Shown one piece after another: positions 1-7,876 of a DNA stretch of 39,088 bases. The position numbers were made by a program, and so were the translations under genes. The stretch covers positions 1 to 39,088 of the forward strand of contig NZ_QOVF01000012.1 of the NCBI RefSeq assembly GCF_008365385.1, in the 5' to 3' direction. Under the pieces are notes generated by a model that was not told where the DNA came from, searched no databases, and saw only the letters and a list, made by a program, of their open reading frames with translations. Numbering within the stretch: the first letter of the stretch is position 1; each line of letters begins with the position of its first letter. The DNA comes from Halopseudomonas laoshanensis. GTDB lineage: Bacteria > Pseudomonadota > Gammaproteobacteria > Pseudomonadales > Pseudomonadaceae.

Positions 1-74
1 CCCTCCATGACCGTCAGAGCACAGGGATGTGCGATGACGAGCCCCAGGGATGGCTGGTAGCGTGTCATGGAGGG
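1..74 (-). repeat. Palindromic repeat, copy A
   Basis: An 11-base perfect inverted repeat closes the element (1-11 CCCTCCATGAC with 64-74 GTCATGGAGGG). Read on the minus strand it contains the core CATCCCTG followed by GGCTC (plus positions 40-52). That core can form a small hairpin CCA-TCCC-TGG (44-53), followed by a second hairpin GCACA-TCCC-TGTGC (19-32). Copies at 9181-9292 and 38992-39088 share the core and architecture but not the stem sequences. The window begins at the first base of the outer stem, so the true element could extend further left. Confidence 0.75.
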
Positions 75-107
75 GGCGTCGCAAGGCTGCGCCCACACAC
101 ACCACCG

Positions 108-163
108 CCAAAAACCAAAAAACCAAAAAAACAAAAAACAAAAAAACAAAAAAACAAAACAAA
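108..163. other. 56-base tract of only A and C
   Basis: Every base in this stretch is A or C, mostly runs of five to seven A separated by single or double C. On the minus strand it is a T/G tract directly downstream of the terminator hairpin at 165-184, so it probably supplies and greatly extends the U-tract for the convergent minus-strand gene. It may also be an unstable low-complexity tract. No gene is supported here. Confidence 0.8.
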
Positions 164-164
164 G

Positions 165-184
165 AACCCGGCCGAAGCCGGGTT
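165..184 (-). terminator. Rho-independent terminator of the LTA-synthase-like gene
   Basis: A perfect 8-base stem (165-172 with 177-184, AACCCGGC / GCCGGGTT) closes a four-base CGAA loop (UUCG in the minus-strand RNA). On the minus strand it is followed by a very long T-rich tract. It lies 21 bases past the stop codon at 206. Confidence 0.9.
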
Positions 185-205
185 ATCTGGATCACAAGTA
201 CCCGA

Positions 206-2242
206 TCAGTCCCTCACATTCTCATACATCATAAAACGTGAGGTCTCATACAGCCCCCGGGTAAGAGGCAGCAACCGCTGATACTCCTCGGGATGCTCCT
301 CCGCAACGTTGTCCAGCGGTGTCATGGAGTTCAGATCATGCAGGCTGGGCTCGGTACCGTCGTAGTTCATCTGCAGCAGGAAGTCCTTACTGACCGCACC
401 GATCAGCGGGAAGGTGCCCTCGCGAAGCACCACTGGTACTACGCGCTCGCCCTCGGGAGAGGGTTGCAGCACATCGCGGCCCATGGTCCGATTGTCATAT
501 TCCTTGCCCAACAGACTCGTAATGGTCGGCAACAGATCCGCCAGCCCCACTGCCTCATCAAACTCACGAGGCGGCAGCAACTTGGGAGCGTAGATCAACA
601 GCGGCACGTTATTGCTTTCCAGACCCAATTGATCAAACGCCGGCTTCATGAAATCGATATTGGCGATCCGCGTGTTGTGATCACCAAACATCACGAAGAT
701 AGTGTTATCGAAATAACCACCCTCTTTGGCCATTTCAATCATGCGGCCCAGGTTGAAGTCCAGCAGCCGCGCGGCATTGTACTGAGCCACACTGCGTGAT
801 CCCGCAGCCTGTACTTCCTCTAGAGAGCGCTCAATAGCCTCGAAGCCGTCATTCTCTGCCGGGATGGTGAACGGTCGGTGATTGCCCGCCGTCTGGATAT
901 AAGCGAAGAAAGGTTCATCCTTGGGCAGGCTACGCAGGATCTGATCGGTTTCCTTGAACAGGTCCAGATCCGAAATACCCCAGACATCAACATTTTTGGC
1001 TTTCCAACCACCCTCCTCGTACAACTTCACGCCATCAATACTCTGACGTATCAGCGCATTCATGTTTGCCCAGCCGGAGTTGCCGCCGATGGTGTAGATC
1101 TTGTTATAACCCTCAAGCGCGTTGATCAAAGTATGTTGATTGGTGATCAGCGGATTACGCGTAGCGGTTTCGGAGCGCGACACGTCAGGAATCCCGGTAA
1201 TGCTCGCCCAAACGGTTTTGGCGGTGCCGGTTACAGGCACGTAGAAATGCCGGAAGAACCAGCTTTCCTGGGCCATGCGGTCGATATTCGGGGTTGGGTT
1301 CAGCGGGTTGCCGTAAGCGCCCACGGCAGTAGTGCCCAACGATTCGAGCATGACGAAGACCACATTGGGCGGCTGCGTCACGTCCAGGCGATGCGACTGA
1401 ACGCCCACCTCACGGTTGAGCGTGAGCTGTTCAATATCTGGGTTTTCAACACCGAGATAACGGCTAACGGTCGGGTAGTGCTCGCGCACCTGATCCAGAT
1501 CGTAACGTTCCTGAGGCACGCTCAGCGTGTCATAGAAGAACAACACCGGATTCAGACCCAGCGCGCCTAGTTCGCTATCGCCTGCGAAAAACGCATCACT
1601 CCAGCGCAACGGAACCGGGTTCTGCAAATTGATATTGGTGTAACGTCCAAGAAGCGCCAGGAACACCAAAATCACCATCACCACGCTGCCCAAAATCCGT
1701 GACCAGAGCGGGATAACGGTTTTCGGCTTGTCGAGGGTGACCTTTTCCAGGCGGACAAACGCCCAAACCGACACCAATAGCGTGGCCAGCCAGCCCAGCG
1801 TAATCCAGATAACCGGGTAGCTTTCCCAGACCATTTGCTGAGAGATGCCCGCATCAGCAATAAACTTGAGCGCGGAGGCATTGAGGCGCACGCCCAAATA
1901 GGCGTAGTGGCCGAAATCCAAAATGTACATCAACAGTAGAATGGCCAGTGCCAGCACCAGATAGATACGCGCCACCCAGCGCAGCAGGCTTGAACGGACA
2001 CTGTTCCACACTGGCAGCCAGGCCAGCAGCATCGCGGGCAACATCAGCAGGATGGCCAAGCGCAGGTCGAAGCGTAAGCCAATACCCAAGGTTTCCAGAA
2101 TCACACCTCTGGACTGCTCTGCTCCCGGTGTAACTGAGGAAAAGCCAAAATAGAATGCGGCCCGCAAGGCAACCAGCAAAACAAAAAGGATCGCCACACC
2201 ACCAACGAAATAGTGCAGACGACGCGATCTTAACCAGGCCAT
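206..2242 (-). CDS. LTA synthase-like membrane sulfatase (phosphoglycerol transferase family)
   Basis: A 678-residue protein with about five N-terminal transmembrane segments and a large C-terminal extracytoplasmic domain of the sulfatase / alkaline phosphatase fold. Sulfatase hallmarks are visible: VFVMLESLG near the start of the domain, a Thr-rich GTAKTVWAS segment that may hold the nucleophile, and FGDHNTR near the end for metal binding. The family transfers phosphoglycerol or similar groups to glycans or lipids on the outer face of the inner membrane; the acceptor here is unknown (OpgB-like glucan modification is possible). I chose the ATG at 2242 because AGGAG sits five bases upstream. 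A TTG at 2299 would add 19 residues without a good ribosome site. It is monocistronic and ends at a strong terminator. Confidence 0.85.
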   Translation of the reverse strand: MAWLRSRRLHYFVGGVAILFVLLVALRAAFYFGFSSVTPGAEQSRGVILETLGIGLRFDLRLAILLMLPAMLLAWLPVWNSVRSSLLRWVARIYLVLALAILLLMYILDFGHYAYLGVRLNASALKFIADAGISQQMVWESYPVIWITLGWLATLLVSVWAFVRLEKVTLDKPKTVIPLWSRILGSVVMVILVFLALLGRYTNINLQNPVPLRWSDAFFAGDSELGALGLNPVLFFYDTLSVPQERYDLDQVREHYPTVSRYLGVENPDIEQLTLNREVGVQSHRLDVTQPPNVVFVMLESLGTTAVGAYGNPLNPTPNIDRMAQESWFFRHFYVPVTGTAKTVWASITGIPDVSRSETATRNPLITNQHTLINALEGYNKIYTIGGNSGWANMNALIRQSIDGVKLYEEGGWKAKNVDVWGISDLDLFKETDQILRSLPKDEPFFAYIQTAGNHRPFTIPAENDGFEAIERSLEEVQAAGSRSVAQYNAARLLDFNLGRMIEMAKEGGYFDNTIFVMFGDHNTRIANIDFMKPAFDQLGLESNNVPLLIYAPKLLPPREFDEAVGLADLLPTITSLLGKEYDNRTMGRDVLQPSPEGERVVPVVLREGTFPLIGAVSKDFLLQMNYDGTEPSLHDLNSMTPLDNVAEEHPEEYQRLLPLTRGLYETSRFMMYENVRD

Positions 2243-2412
2243 GGAGGCTCCTAGTGAAACGGTTAAATGAGGGTGCGTTGGTTCATTGCGGTCAGCCAAA
2301 AACTTCAGCCAACAAGCGTTGTTTATGCAAATGAGGTCACGCCACCGCTTGGCAGCAGAGCACTGTATCGCCGAGCACTGGGTTGAGCAAGAGCGGCTAG
2401 AGCCCTAGCGGG

Positions 2413-3000
2413 CTAGGGTGGCGTCAGTTGCGCCATGAGTTCACGACAATCGACGACGTGCCAATCAGCCAGCTCGGGCCACTGGTTCTCGGCATGCACC
2501 AGGCATGTGCGGCAACCCGCCGCCCGACCGGCTTCAAGATCGAAGCGGAAATCACCTACCATCACCGCTTGGGCTCTGGTCACTGACCAACTATCGAGCA
2601 GTTGTTGAATGCCATCCGGATCAGGCTTGGGCAGTGCTTCCGCCCGGCCGAGAATATGCTGTGGGGCAAAACAATCCAGAACCCCGATAACCTCAAGGGA
2701 AGATCTGGCAACCTGCTGCAGGTTGCGGGTAAGAATCCCGATGTGCCGTCCCGACTCATGTAGTTGCCTGATCAGTTCGGCTGCCCCCGGGGCCGCGCGT
2801 ACATCATTCGCCAGGCGCATCTCGATCGCATCCAGCTCGGCTGACAGCTGTTCGCGTTCGGCCAATGGCCGGGCGGCGATGAACTCGAGAATATCCTCTT
2901 CAGCAGGAATCCCCAGCTCGCGGCGGATCGCTGCAAAATCGTGCTGCGCCAGCGTCAGCGTGCCATCCAGATCAAATACCCATGCCTGCAGGTCATGCAT
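2413..3000 (-). CDS. HAD-family hydrolase (phosphoglycolate phosphatase-like)
   Basis: A 195-residue haloacid dehalogenase-type phosphatase. The four HAD motifs are visible: FDLDGTL with Asp10 and Asp12, GILTRN (motif II Thr), PKPDP (motif III Lys) and VMVGDFRFDLEAG (motif IV acidic pair). Substrate cannot be read from sequence; small phosphorylated metabolites are typical. It starts three bases after the stop of the thioesterase gene, so the two are probably one transcript. The stop codon TAG lies in the arm of a short hairpin (2403-2408 CCCTAG with 2413-2418 CTAGGG), which has no T-tract. Confidence 0.85.
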   Translation of the reverse strand: MHDLQAWVFDLDGTLTLAQHDFAAIRRELGIPAEEDILEFIAARPLAEREQLSAELDAIEMRLANDVRAAPGAAELIRQLHESGRHIGILTRNLQQVARSSLEVIGVLDCFAPQHILGRAEALPKPDPDGIQQLLDSWSVTRAQAVMVGDFRFDLEAGRAAGCRTCLVHAENQWPELADWHVVDCRELMAQLTPP

Positions 3001-3003
3001 GAC

Positions 3004-3867
3004 TCAATCCTGAAGCTGGCGCATCAGTGATTCCTGGGTAATGGAAGCTACCAGCAGGCCGTCACGATTGAAGATCTGCCCGCGCGACAGACCGCGCGAG
3101 CCGCTTGCAGACGGGCTGTCCATCGCATACAGCAGCCAGTCGTCCATGCGCAGCGGCTGGTGATACCAGATGGAGTGATCCAGGCTCGCCACCTGCATCT
3201 TGCGCGACCAGGACGACACCGCATGGGGCAACATCGCGGTACCCAGCAAATGGAAATCCGAGGCATAGGCCAGCAGGTAGCGGTGCAGCTGCGGGTCGTC
3301 CGGCAGGCGGCCATCGGCGCGGAACCACATATGCCGAACCGGCTTGGCTTTCTGGGGTTCAAACGGATTGAACACTTCCACCGGGCGAATTTCGATCGGC
3401 TTGTCGACCAGCACCTTCTCGCGCACCTTGGCGTTGATCAGGTGTTGCTGGTCGCGGGTGATCTCGGTTTCATTGCGCAGCTCGTCGGGGCCAGGCACAT
3501 CCGGCATCTCAGCCTGATGGGTATAACCTTCCTCATCGCCCTGGAAAGAGCAGATCATGGTGAAGATTGGCTTGCCCTTCTGGATCGCCTGTACGCGCCG
3601 GGTGGTAAAACTGCCGCCGTCACGCAGCGGATCCACCTGATAGATAATCGGCAAGGTCGCATCGCCGGGGCGCAGAAAATAACCGTGCACCGAATGGACG
3701 TGGCGCAGCGCATCGACCGTCTGGCTGGCAGCGGAGAGCGACTGGCCGAGCACTTGGCCGCCAAAGAGTTGTTTGAATCCCAGATCCTGGCTCATGCCCC
3801 GGAACAGATTCTCTTCAATTTTCTCCAGCGCCAACAGGCTTACCAGATCATCCAGCATGTGCGACAT
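3004..3867 (-). CDS. tesB: Acyl-CoA thioesterase II
   Basis: A 287-residue double hot-dog thioesterase that hydrolyses acyl-CoA to free fatty acid and CoA in the cytoplasm. Length and sequence match the TesB family throughout. The catalytic residues known from E. coli TesB (Asp204, Thr228, Gln278) align as Asp204 in YASDF, Ser228 in VASLDHSIW, and Gln278 in SITQE, so Thr is replaced conservatively by Ser. The ATG at 3867 has GAGGAA nine bases upstream. It leads a probable two-gene operon with the HAD gene and is divergent from the histone-deacetylase-like gene. Confidence 0.93.
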   Translation of the reverse strand: MSHMLDDLVSLLALEKIEENLFRGMSQDLGFKQLFGGQVLGQSLSAASQTVDALRHVHSVHGYFLRPGDATLPIIYQVDPLRDGGSFTTRRVQAIQKGKPIFTMICSFQGDEEGYTHQAEMPDVPGPDELRNETEITRDQQHLINAKVREKVLVDKPIEIRPVEVFNPFEPQKAKPVRHMWFRADGRLPDDPQLHRYLLAYASDFHLLGTAMLPHAVSSWSRKMQVASLDHSIWYHQPLRMDDWLLYAMDSPSASGSRGLSRGQIFNRDGLLVASITQESLMRQLQD

Positions 3868-3930
3868 AGTGCTTGGTTCCTCGACGACAGCCGGCCTGCA
3901 AGGCCGGAAACGATATAAAAGCGCTGCGAC

Positions 3931-3955
3931 AGAATGTCACCCAGCAGGACATTCT
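3931..3955. promoter_or_regulatory. Dyad AGAATGTC-N9-GACATTCT between divergent genes
   Basis: A perfect 8-base inverted repeat with a 9-base spacer lies 64 bases upstream of tesB and about 100 bases upstream of the histone-deacetylase-like gene. Spacing and position would fit an operator for a dimeric regulator serving one or both divergent genes. It could also be an RNA hairpin in a leader. I recognise no named regulator site. Confidence 0.4.
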
Positions 3956-4054
3956 AACCGCTAAAGCGTCGCTTTTGGTAACGCCTGTGCGGTTGTTGCC
4001 CGCTGTACTGCTGAATCATACTGGCGGCTGATTATCTACACGCGAGGAGTATGG

Positions 4055-4975
4055 ATGGATCTGCCGCTGGTCTACCATCCGGATTACAGCTTTGACTTCC
4101 CGGCCGCTCACCGCTTTCCGATGGACAAGTTCGTGCGCCTGCACGACCATCTGCGCGCGACCGGCACGCTGCATGACGGCAACCTGCACTTGCCGCCGAT
4201 TTGCCCGGACGAGCTGCTCGCCCTCGCCCATGATCCGGATTATGTCTTACGCTTTCATGATGCAAGCCTGGCGACCCAGGAGTTGCGGCGCATGGGCCTG
4301 CCCTGGAGCGAGCCACTGGTGCGCCGAACCACGCGAGCGGTGGGCGGGTCAATCCTGACTGCTGAGCTGGCTCTGGAGCATGGTCTGGCCTGTCATCTGG
4401 CGGGCGGCACCCATCATGCCCATTACGACTTCGCTTCCGGCTTCTGCATCTTCAATGACCTGGCGATCATCAGCCGCTATCTGCTGGCTAGTGGCAAGGT
4501 GCAACGGGTATTGATCTTCGATTGCGACGTGCATCAGGGCGACGGCACCGCGCGGATTCTCGAGTACGATGCAGACGCCATCACCGTTTCGCTGCACTGC
4601 GAAAACAACTTCCCGGCGCGCAAGGCCCAGAGCGACTGGGATATTCCCCTACCCCGGCACCTGGATGATGAAGGCTATATCCGCGTTGTCGATGATGTGC
4701 TCAATTACCTGCTGCCTCTCTATCAGCCTGATCTGGTGCTCTATGACGCTGGCGTGGACGTGCATCAGCAGGATGCGCTGGGTTATCTGAACCTCACCGA
4801 CGACGGCATAGCGCGCCGGGATCGTCAGGTTATCGATCATTGCCTGGCCCGCGACATTCCGGTGTGCGCGGTGATCGGGGGTGGCTATGACCGGGATCGC
4901 GCCGCCCTCGCCCGCCGCCATGGCATTTTGCATCACAGCGCGCAGCAGATTTGGCGTGAGCGGGGTTTGGGTTAA
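4055..4975 (+). CDS. Histone deacetylase-like zinc amidohydrolase
   Basis: A 306-residue arginase/deacetylase-fold enzyme of the bacterial HDAC-like group, which removes acyl groups from amides such as acetyl-lysine or acetyl-polyamines. Catalytic features are complete: the His pair GGTHHAH (His120, His121), zinc ligands in FDCDVHQGDG (Asp158, His160), Asp235 in DAGVDVH, and the catalytic Tyr278 in GGGYDR. Natural substrate unknown. The ATG at 4055 follows GAGGAG at 4044-4049; a nearby ATG at 4051 is out of frame. It is followed after 34 bases by the flavoprotein gene, probably in one transcript. Confidence 0.9.
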   Translation: MDLPLVYHPDYSFDFPAAHRFPMDKFVRLHDHLRATGTLHDGNLHLPPICPDELLALAHDPDYVLRFHDASLATQELRRMGLPWSEPLVRRTTRAVGGSILTAELALEHGLACHLAGGTHHAHYDFASGFCIFNDLAIISRYLLASGKVQRVLIFDCDVHQGDGTARILEYDADAITVSLHCENNFPARKAQSDWDIPLPRHLDDEGYIRVVDDVLNYLLPLYQPDLVLYDAGVDVHQQDALGYLNLTDDGIARRDRQVIDHCLARDIPVCAVIGGGYDRDRAALARRHGILHHSAQQIWRERGLG

Positions 4976-5009
4976 ACTGCCGGCCAATCTCTGTACAGCG
5001 GATTTCTCC

Positions 5010-6275
5010 ATGCCCTTGCCTTCCCCACCCAGTGTCGCCGTTATCGGTGCCGGCCCCGCCGGCCTGATGGCCGCTGAAACACTGGCCACAGCGGGCTTGG
5101 CGGTGGATGTCTACGACGCCATGCCCTCGGTGGGACGCAAGTTTCTGCTTGCGGGTGTGGGTGGCATGAATATCACCCACTCCGAGAGCTCAGCCGACTT
5201 CGTCAGCCGGTACCGCGAAGCCAGCCCCTGGGTCGGCGAATGGCTGGCCGACCTCGATGCAACCCGACTGCGCGAATGGATTCATGGCCTGGGCATCGAC
5301 ACCTTTATTGGCTCGTCCGGCCGCGTCTTTCCTACCGATATGAAAGCCGCGCCGTTGCTGCGCGCCTGGCTCAGGCGGCTGCGCGAGCAAGGCGTGAATC
5401 TCCACAACCGCCACCGCTGGCTGGGCTGGAATAACCAGAACGAGTGCGCGTACGACACCCCCCAAGGCAAGCAGCGAAAAACGCACAGCGCTGTGATTCT
5501 GGCGCTAGGCGGAGGCAGCTGGGCGCGACTGGGTTCAGACGGGGCCTGGGTCAACCTGTTGCAGGAGCGAGATATTAAGGTACGGGACTTGCTGCCAGCC
5601 AACGGTGGTTTTACCCGGCAGTGGAGCGCGCATCTGAGCCAGCGCTTTGCCGGCCAACCGCTCAAGCAGGTGATAGCCAGCCTGGTTTTGCCTGACGGCA
5701 GCACCGAAGAAAAACGCGGGGAATGCATAGTTACTCATGATGGCCTGGAGGGGAGCCTGATCTATGCCCTGTCTGCGCCGCTGCGCGACCAATTGCTAAT
5801 CAATGGCCAGGCCCGGCTGACGCTGGATCTGGCACCGGACCGCAGTACGGAGCAGTTGAGCCAGATCCTGCGCAAGCCGCGCGGCGGCCAGACACTGGCC
5901 TCGGTACTGCGCAAGCGCGCCGGGCTGGATGCATTGAAAGTCGCACTGTTGCACGAGTGCCTGGCCAAGGAAGTTTTCACTGACGCGCCGCGCCTGGCCG
6001 CCGGCATCAAAGCCCTCCCTATCGAGTTGACCGGGATGCGCCCATTGGATGAAGCCATCAGTAGTGCTGGCGGCGTAGCGCGCGAGGCGCTTGATCAGCA
6101 TTTGATGCTCAAGAACTTGCCCGGTATTTTCTGCGCTGGGGAGATGCTGGACTGGGAAGCGCCAACCGGTGGCTATCTGCTCACGGCCTGTTTCGCCAGT
6201 GGCCGGCGCGCCGGCCAGGGCGTTATCAACTATCTGGGCAGGCAGCCAGGCGCTGCGCCAGACACAGCAAACTGA
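5010..6275 (+). CDS. FAD-dependent oxidoreductase, BaiN/HI0933-like (TIGR03862 type)
   Basis: A 421-residue flavoprotein. The N-terminus carries the dinucleotide-binding fingerprint VAVIGAGPAGLMAAE (GAGPAG at 13-18), followed by GRKFLLAGVGGMNITHSE, typical of the HI0933/BaiN family. The C-terminal GIFCAGEMLDWEAPTGGY is the second FAD-contact region. The reaction is unknown. I start at ATG 5010, just before the fingerprint; an in-frame codon at 4881 would lie inside the upstream gene. No strong ribosome site is seen, which fits coupling to the upstream gene. It converges on the SDR gene with only two bases between stop codons and no terminator. Confidence 0.85.
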   Translation: MPLPSPPSVAVIGAGPAGLMAAETLATAGLAVDVYDAMPSVGRKFLLAGVGGMNITHSESSADFVSRYREASPWVGEWLADLDATRLREWIHGLGIDTFIGSSGRVFPTDMKAAPLLRAWLRRLREQGVNLHNRHRWLGWNNQNECAYDTPQGKQRKTHSAVILALGGGSWARLGSDGAWVNLLQERDIKVRDLLPANGGFTRQWSAHLSQRFAGQPLKQVIASLVLPDGSTEEKRGECIVTHDGLEGSLIYALSAPLRDQLLINGQARLTLDLAPDRSTEQLSQILRKPRGGQTLASVLRKRAGLDALKVALLHECLAKEVFTDAPRLAAGIKALPIELTGMRPLDEAISSAGGVAREALDQHLMLKNLPGIFCAGEMLDWEAPTGGYLLTACFASGRRAGQGVINYLGRQPGAAPDTAN

Positions 6276-6277
6276 TC

Positions 6278-7096
6278 TCAACGCTGAGGTTTGACGCCAG
6301 ACAGCCTCGGCAACATCCAGCGCTCGAACAGCCCGGGAAACCAGCGCGCCAGCAAACGGGCGCGCCAATCGACATTGGACAACACCATCAACCGTTTACG
6401 CTTGACCGCACCGCGGTAGATATCATCGGCTACATCGCTGGGTGACGATACCTTGAACGGCGTGTTGATCATCTGCTGACTGATCGAACCGTCGCCGACC
6501 AATGCATTCTTGCGGATATCCGTGGCGGTAAAGCCGGGGGTGACCAGCATGACGTTGACTCCCTGCGGCCGGACTTCCATACGCAGCGTTTCAAACAGGC
6601 CATGCAGCGCGTGTTTGCTGGCGTTGTAGGCACTGCGATAGAGCAGCGGAGCAAAACCGGACAGGGAGCTGAGGACGATAATCTGCCCCTGGCGTTGGAC
6701 GATGCTCGGCAGTGCCTGTTGGGTGCAGTGCAACGCGCCGAAGTAATTGACCGCCATGATGCGTTGAAACACCGCCAGATCGGTCTCGGCAAAGGTACTA
6801 CGGTGGGTAATGCCGGCATTATTGATCAGCAGGTCGATACCGCCGAAATGCTCCAGTACCTGACAGATCGCCTGTTCGCAAGCCTGCGGGTCGGCGACAT
6901 CACAGCGGATGGCCAGGACTTCGGCGTTGAGCTTGTCCATCAGCTGTTGCTGAAAGGCCAGCAGGGGTTCGTCCTGCACGTCGAGTATGGCGATACGTGC
7001 GCCGGAATGGGCAAACCTCAGCGCCAGCGCGCGCCCGATGCCCGCGCAACCGCCGGTAATAACCACCACTTTTTGCTGAAACGCGCCCCTGGCCAT
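6278..7096 (-). CDS. Short-chain dehydrogenase/reductase
   Basis: A 272-residue classical SDR. The cofactor loop TGGCAGIG (14-21), NNAG (92-95), Ser144 and the YNASK motif (Tyr157, Lys161) are all present, so it should be active with NAD(P)H. Substrate unknown; the C-terminal tail (ARWFPGLFERWMLP) is a longer, hydrophobic extension seen in some membrane-associated SDRs. The ATG at 7096 is preceded by GAGGGAAGG, which lies inside a hairpin arm (7101-7137). pdxH lies 61 bases upstream on the same strand. Confidence 0.88.
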   Translation of the reverse strand: MARGAFQQKVVVITGGCAGIGRALALRFAHSGARIAILDVQDEPLLAFQQQLMDKLNAEVLAIRCDVADPQACEQAICQVLEHFGGIDLLINNAGITHRSTFAETDLAVFQRIMAVNYFGALHCTQQALPSIVQRQGQIIVLSSLSGFAPLLYRSAYNASKHALHGLFETLRMEVRPQGVNVMLVTPGFTATDIRKNALVGDGSISQQMINTPFKVSSPSDVADDIYRGAVKRKRLMVLSNVDWRARLLARWFPGLFERWMLPRLSGVKPQR

Positions 7097-7100
7097 TGCC

Positions 7101-7137
7101 TTCCCTCACCCTGTTATTTGCCACAAGAGTGAGGGAA
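7101..7137 (-). promoter_or_regulatory. Hairpin that includes the SDR ribosome-binding site
   Basis: A perfect 9-base inverted repeat, TTCCCTCAC (7101-7109) with GTGAGGGAA (7129-7137), has a 19-base loop. On the minus strand the 3' arm is the Shine-Dalgarno sequence of the SDR gene, a few bases before its ATG. If the RNA folds this way, translation of the SDR would be partly blocked. It might instead be a weak processing or attenuation hairpin after pdxH. Confidence 0.45.
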
Positions 7138-7157
7138 AAGCCGCTAGCTCGCAAGCA

Positions 7158-7799
7158 TCAGGGCGCCAGGCGCTCGCGCTGCCAGCCACTTTCGAGAAGC
7201 CGATAACTGAGGCGGTCATGCAGGCGACTTGGCCGCCCCTGCCAGAATTCGATCAGCTGCGGCTTGAGACGAAAACCGCCCCAATGCGGTGGGCGCTCAG
7301 GTGCCTGATCGGCATAGCGTTGCTGCAGTTGCTCCAGATTTTGCTCCAGCACATCGCGGCCGGCGATCACCTGACTCTGCGGGGAAGCCCAGGCGCCCAG
7401 GCGGCTACCCAGCGGGCGGCTTTGGTAGTAGGCGTCGGATTCGTCATCACTGATGCGCTCGACCGTGCCTTCAATGCGTACCTGGCGCTCCAGATCATGC
7501 CACCAGAAGGTCATCGCGGCTTGGGGATGGCCCTGCAACTGCTGCCCTTTGGCGCTCTGATAATTGGTAAAAAACACGAAACCACGATCATCCATGCCCT
7601 TGAGCAACAGGGTGCGCAGGTGCGGCTGGCCGGCGTCGTCGACGGTGGCGAGCATCATGGCGTTGGCTTCGGTAGATTCGATTTCCACCGCCTGCTCGAA
7701 CCAGGTGGCGAACAGACTTAGAGGTTCAGCAGGCGCCTGACTTTCCAGCAGGCCGTCGCGGGTGTAGTCACGACGCAGATCGGCTAACTCGGCTTTCAT
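7158..7799 (-). CDS. pdxH: Pyridoxine/pyridoxamine 5'-phosphate oxidase
   Basis: A 213-residue FMN-dependent oxidase that makes pyridoxal 5'-phosphate, the last step of vitamin B6 synthesis and salvage. Sequence matches PdxH end to end: the N-terminal MRRDY-like segment ([10 protein letters not shown]), [19 protein letters not shown] (FMN contacts), [16 protein letters not shown], and the C-terminal W-x-G-x-x-x-R-HDR region ending in ERLAP. I chose ATG 7799, with GGAG eight bases upstream; the GTG two codons earlier (7805) is too close to that site. Confidence 0.95.
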   Translation of the reverse strand: MKAELADLRRDYTRDGLLESQAPAEPLSLFATWFEQAVEIESTEANAMMLATVDDAGQPHLRTLLLKGMDDRGFVFFTNYQSAKGQQLQGHPQAAMTFWWHDLERQVRIEGTVERISDDESDAYYQSRPLGSRLGAWASPQSQVIAGRDVLEQNLEQLQQRYADQAPERPPHWGGFRLKPQLIEFWQGRPSRLHDRLSYRLLESGWQRERLAP

Positions 7800-7876
7800 T
7801 TTCACGTCTCCAGATCACAATGCCCTTATGCTAGCACCTTACACGCGCCACTCTTTGACCTCGGACAAGCGCTGTA

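Noticed and set aside
50..281. Lys-rich open frames over the A/C tract
   Set aside because: They arise from the repetitive A/C sequence (Lys and Gln codons), lie on a repeat and a terminator, and have no ribosome site.
2403..2418. CCCTAG / CTAGGG hairpin as a strong terminator for the HAD gene
   Set aside because: No T-tract follows on the minus strand and the stem is only six bases.
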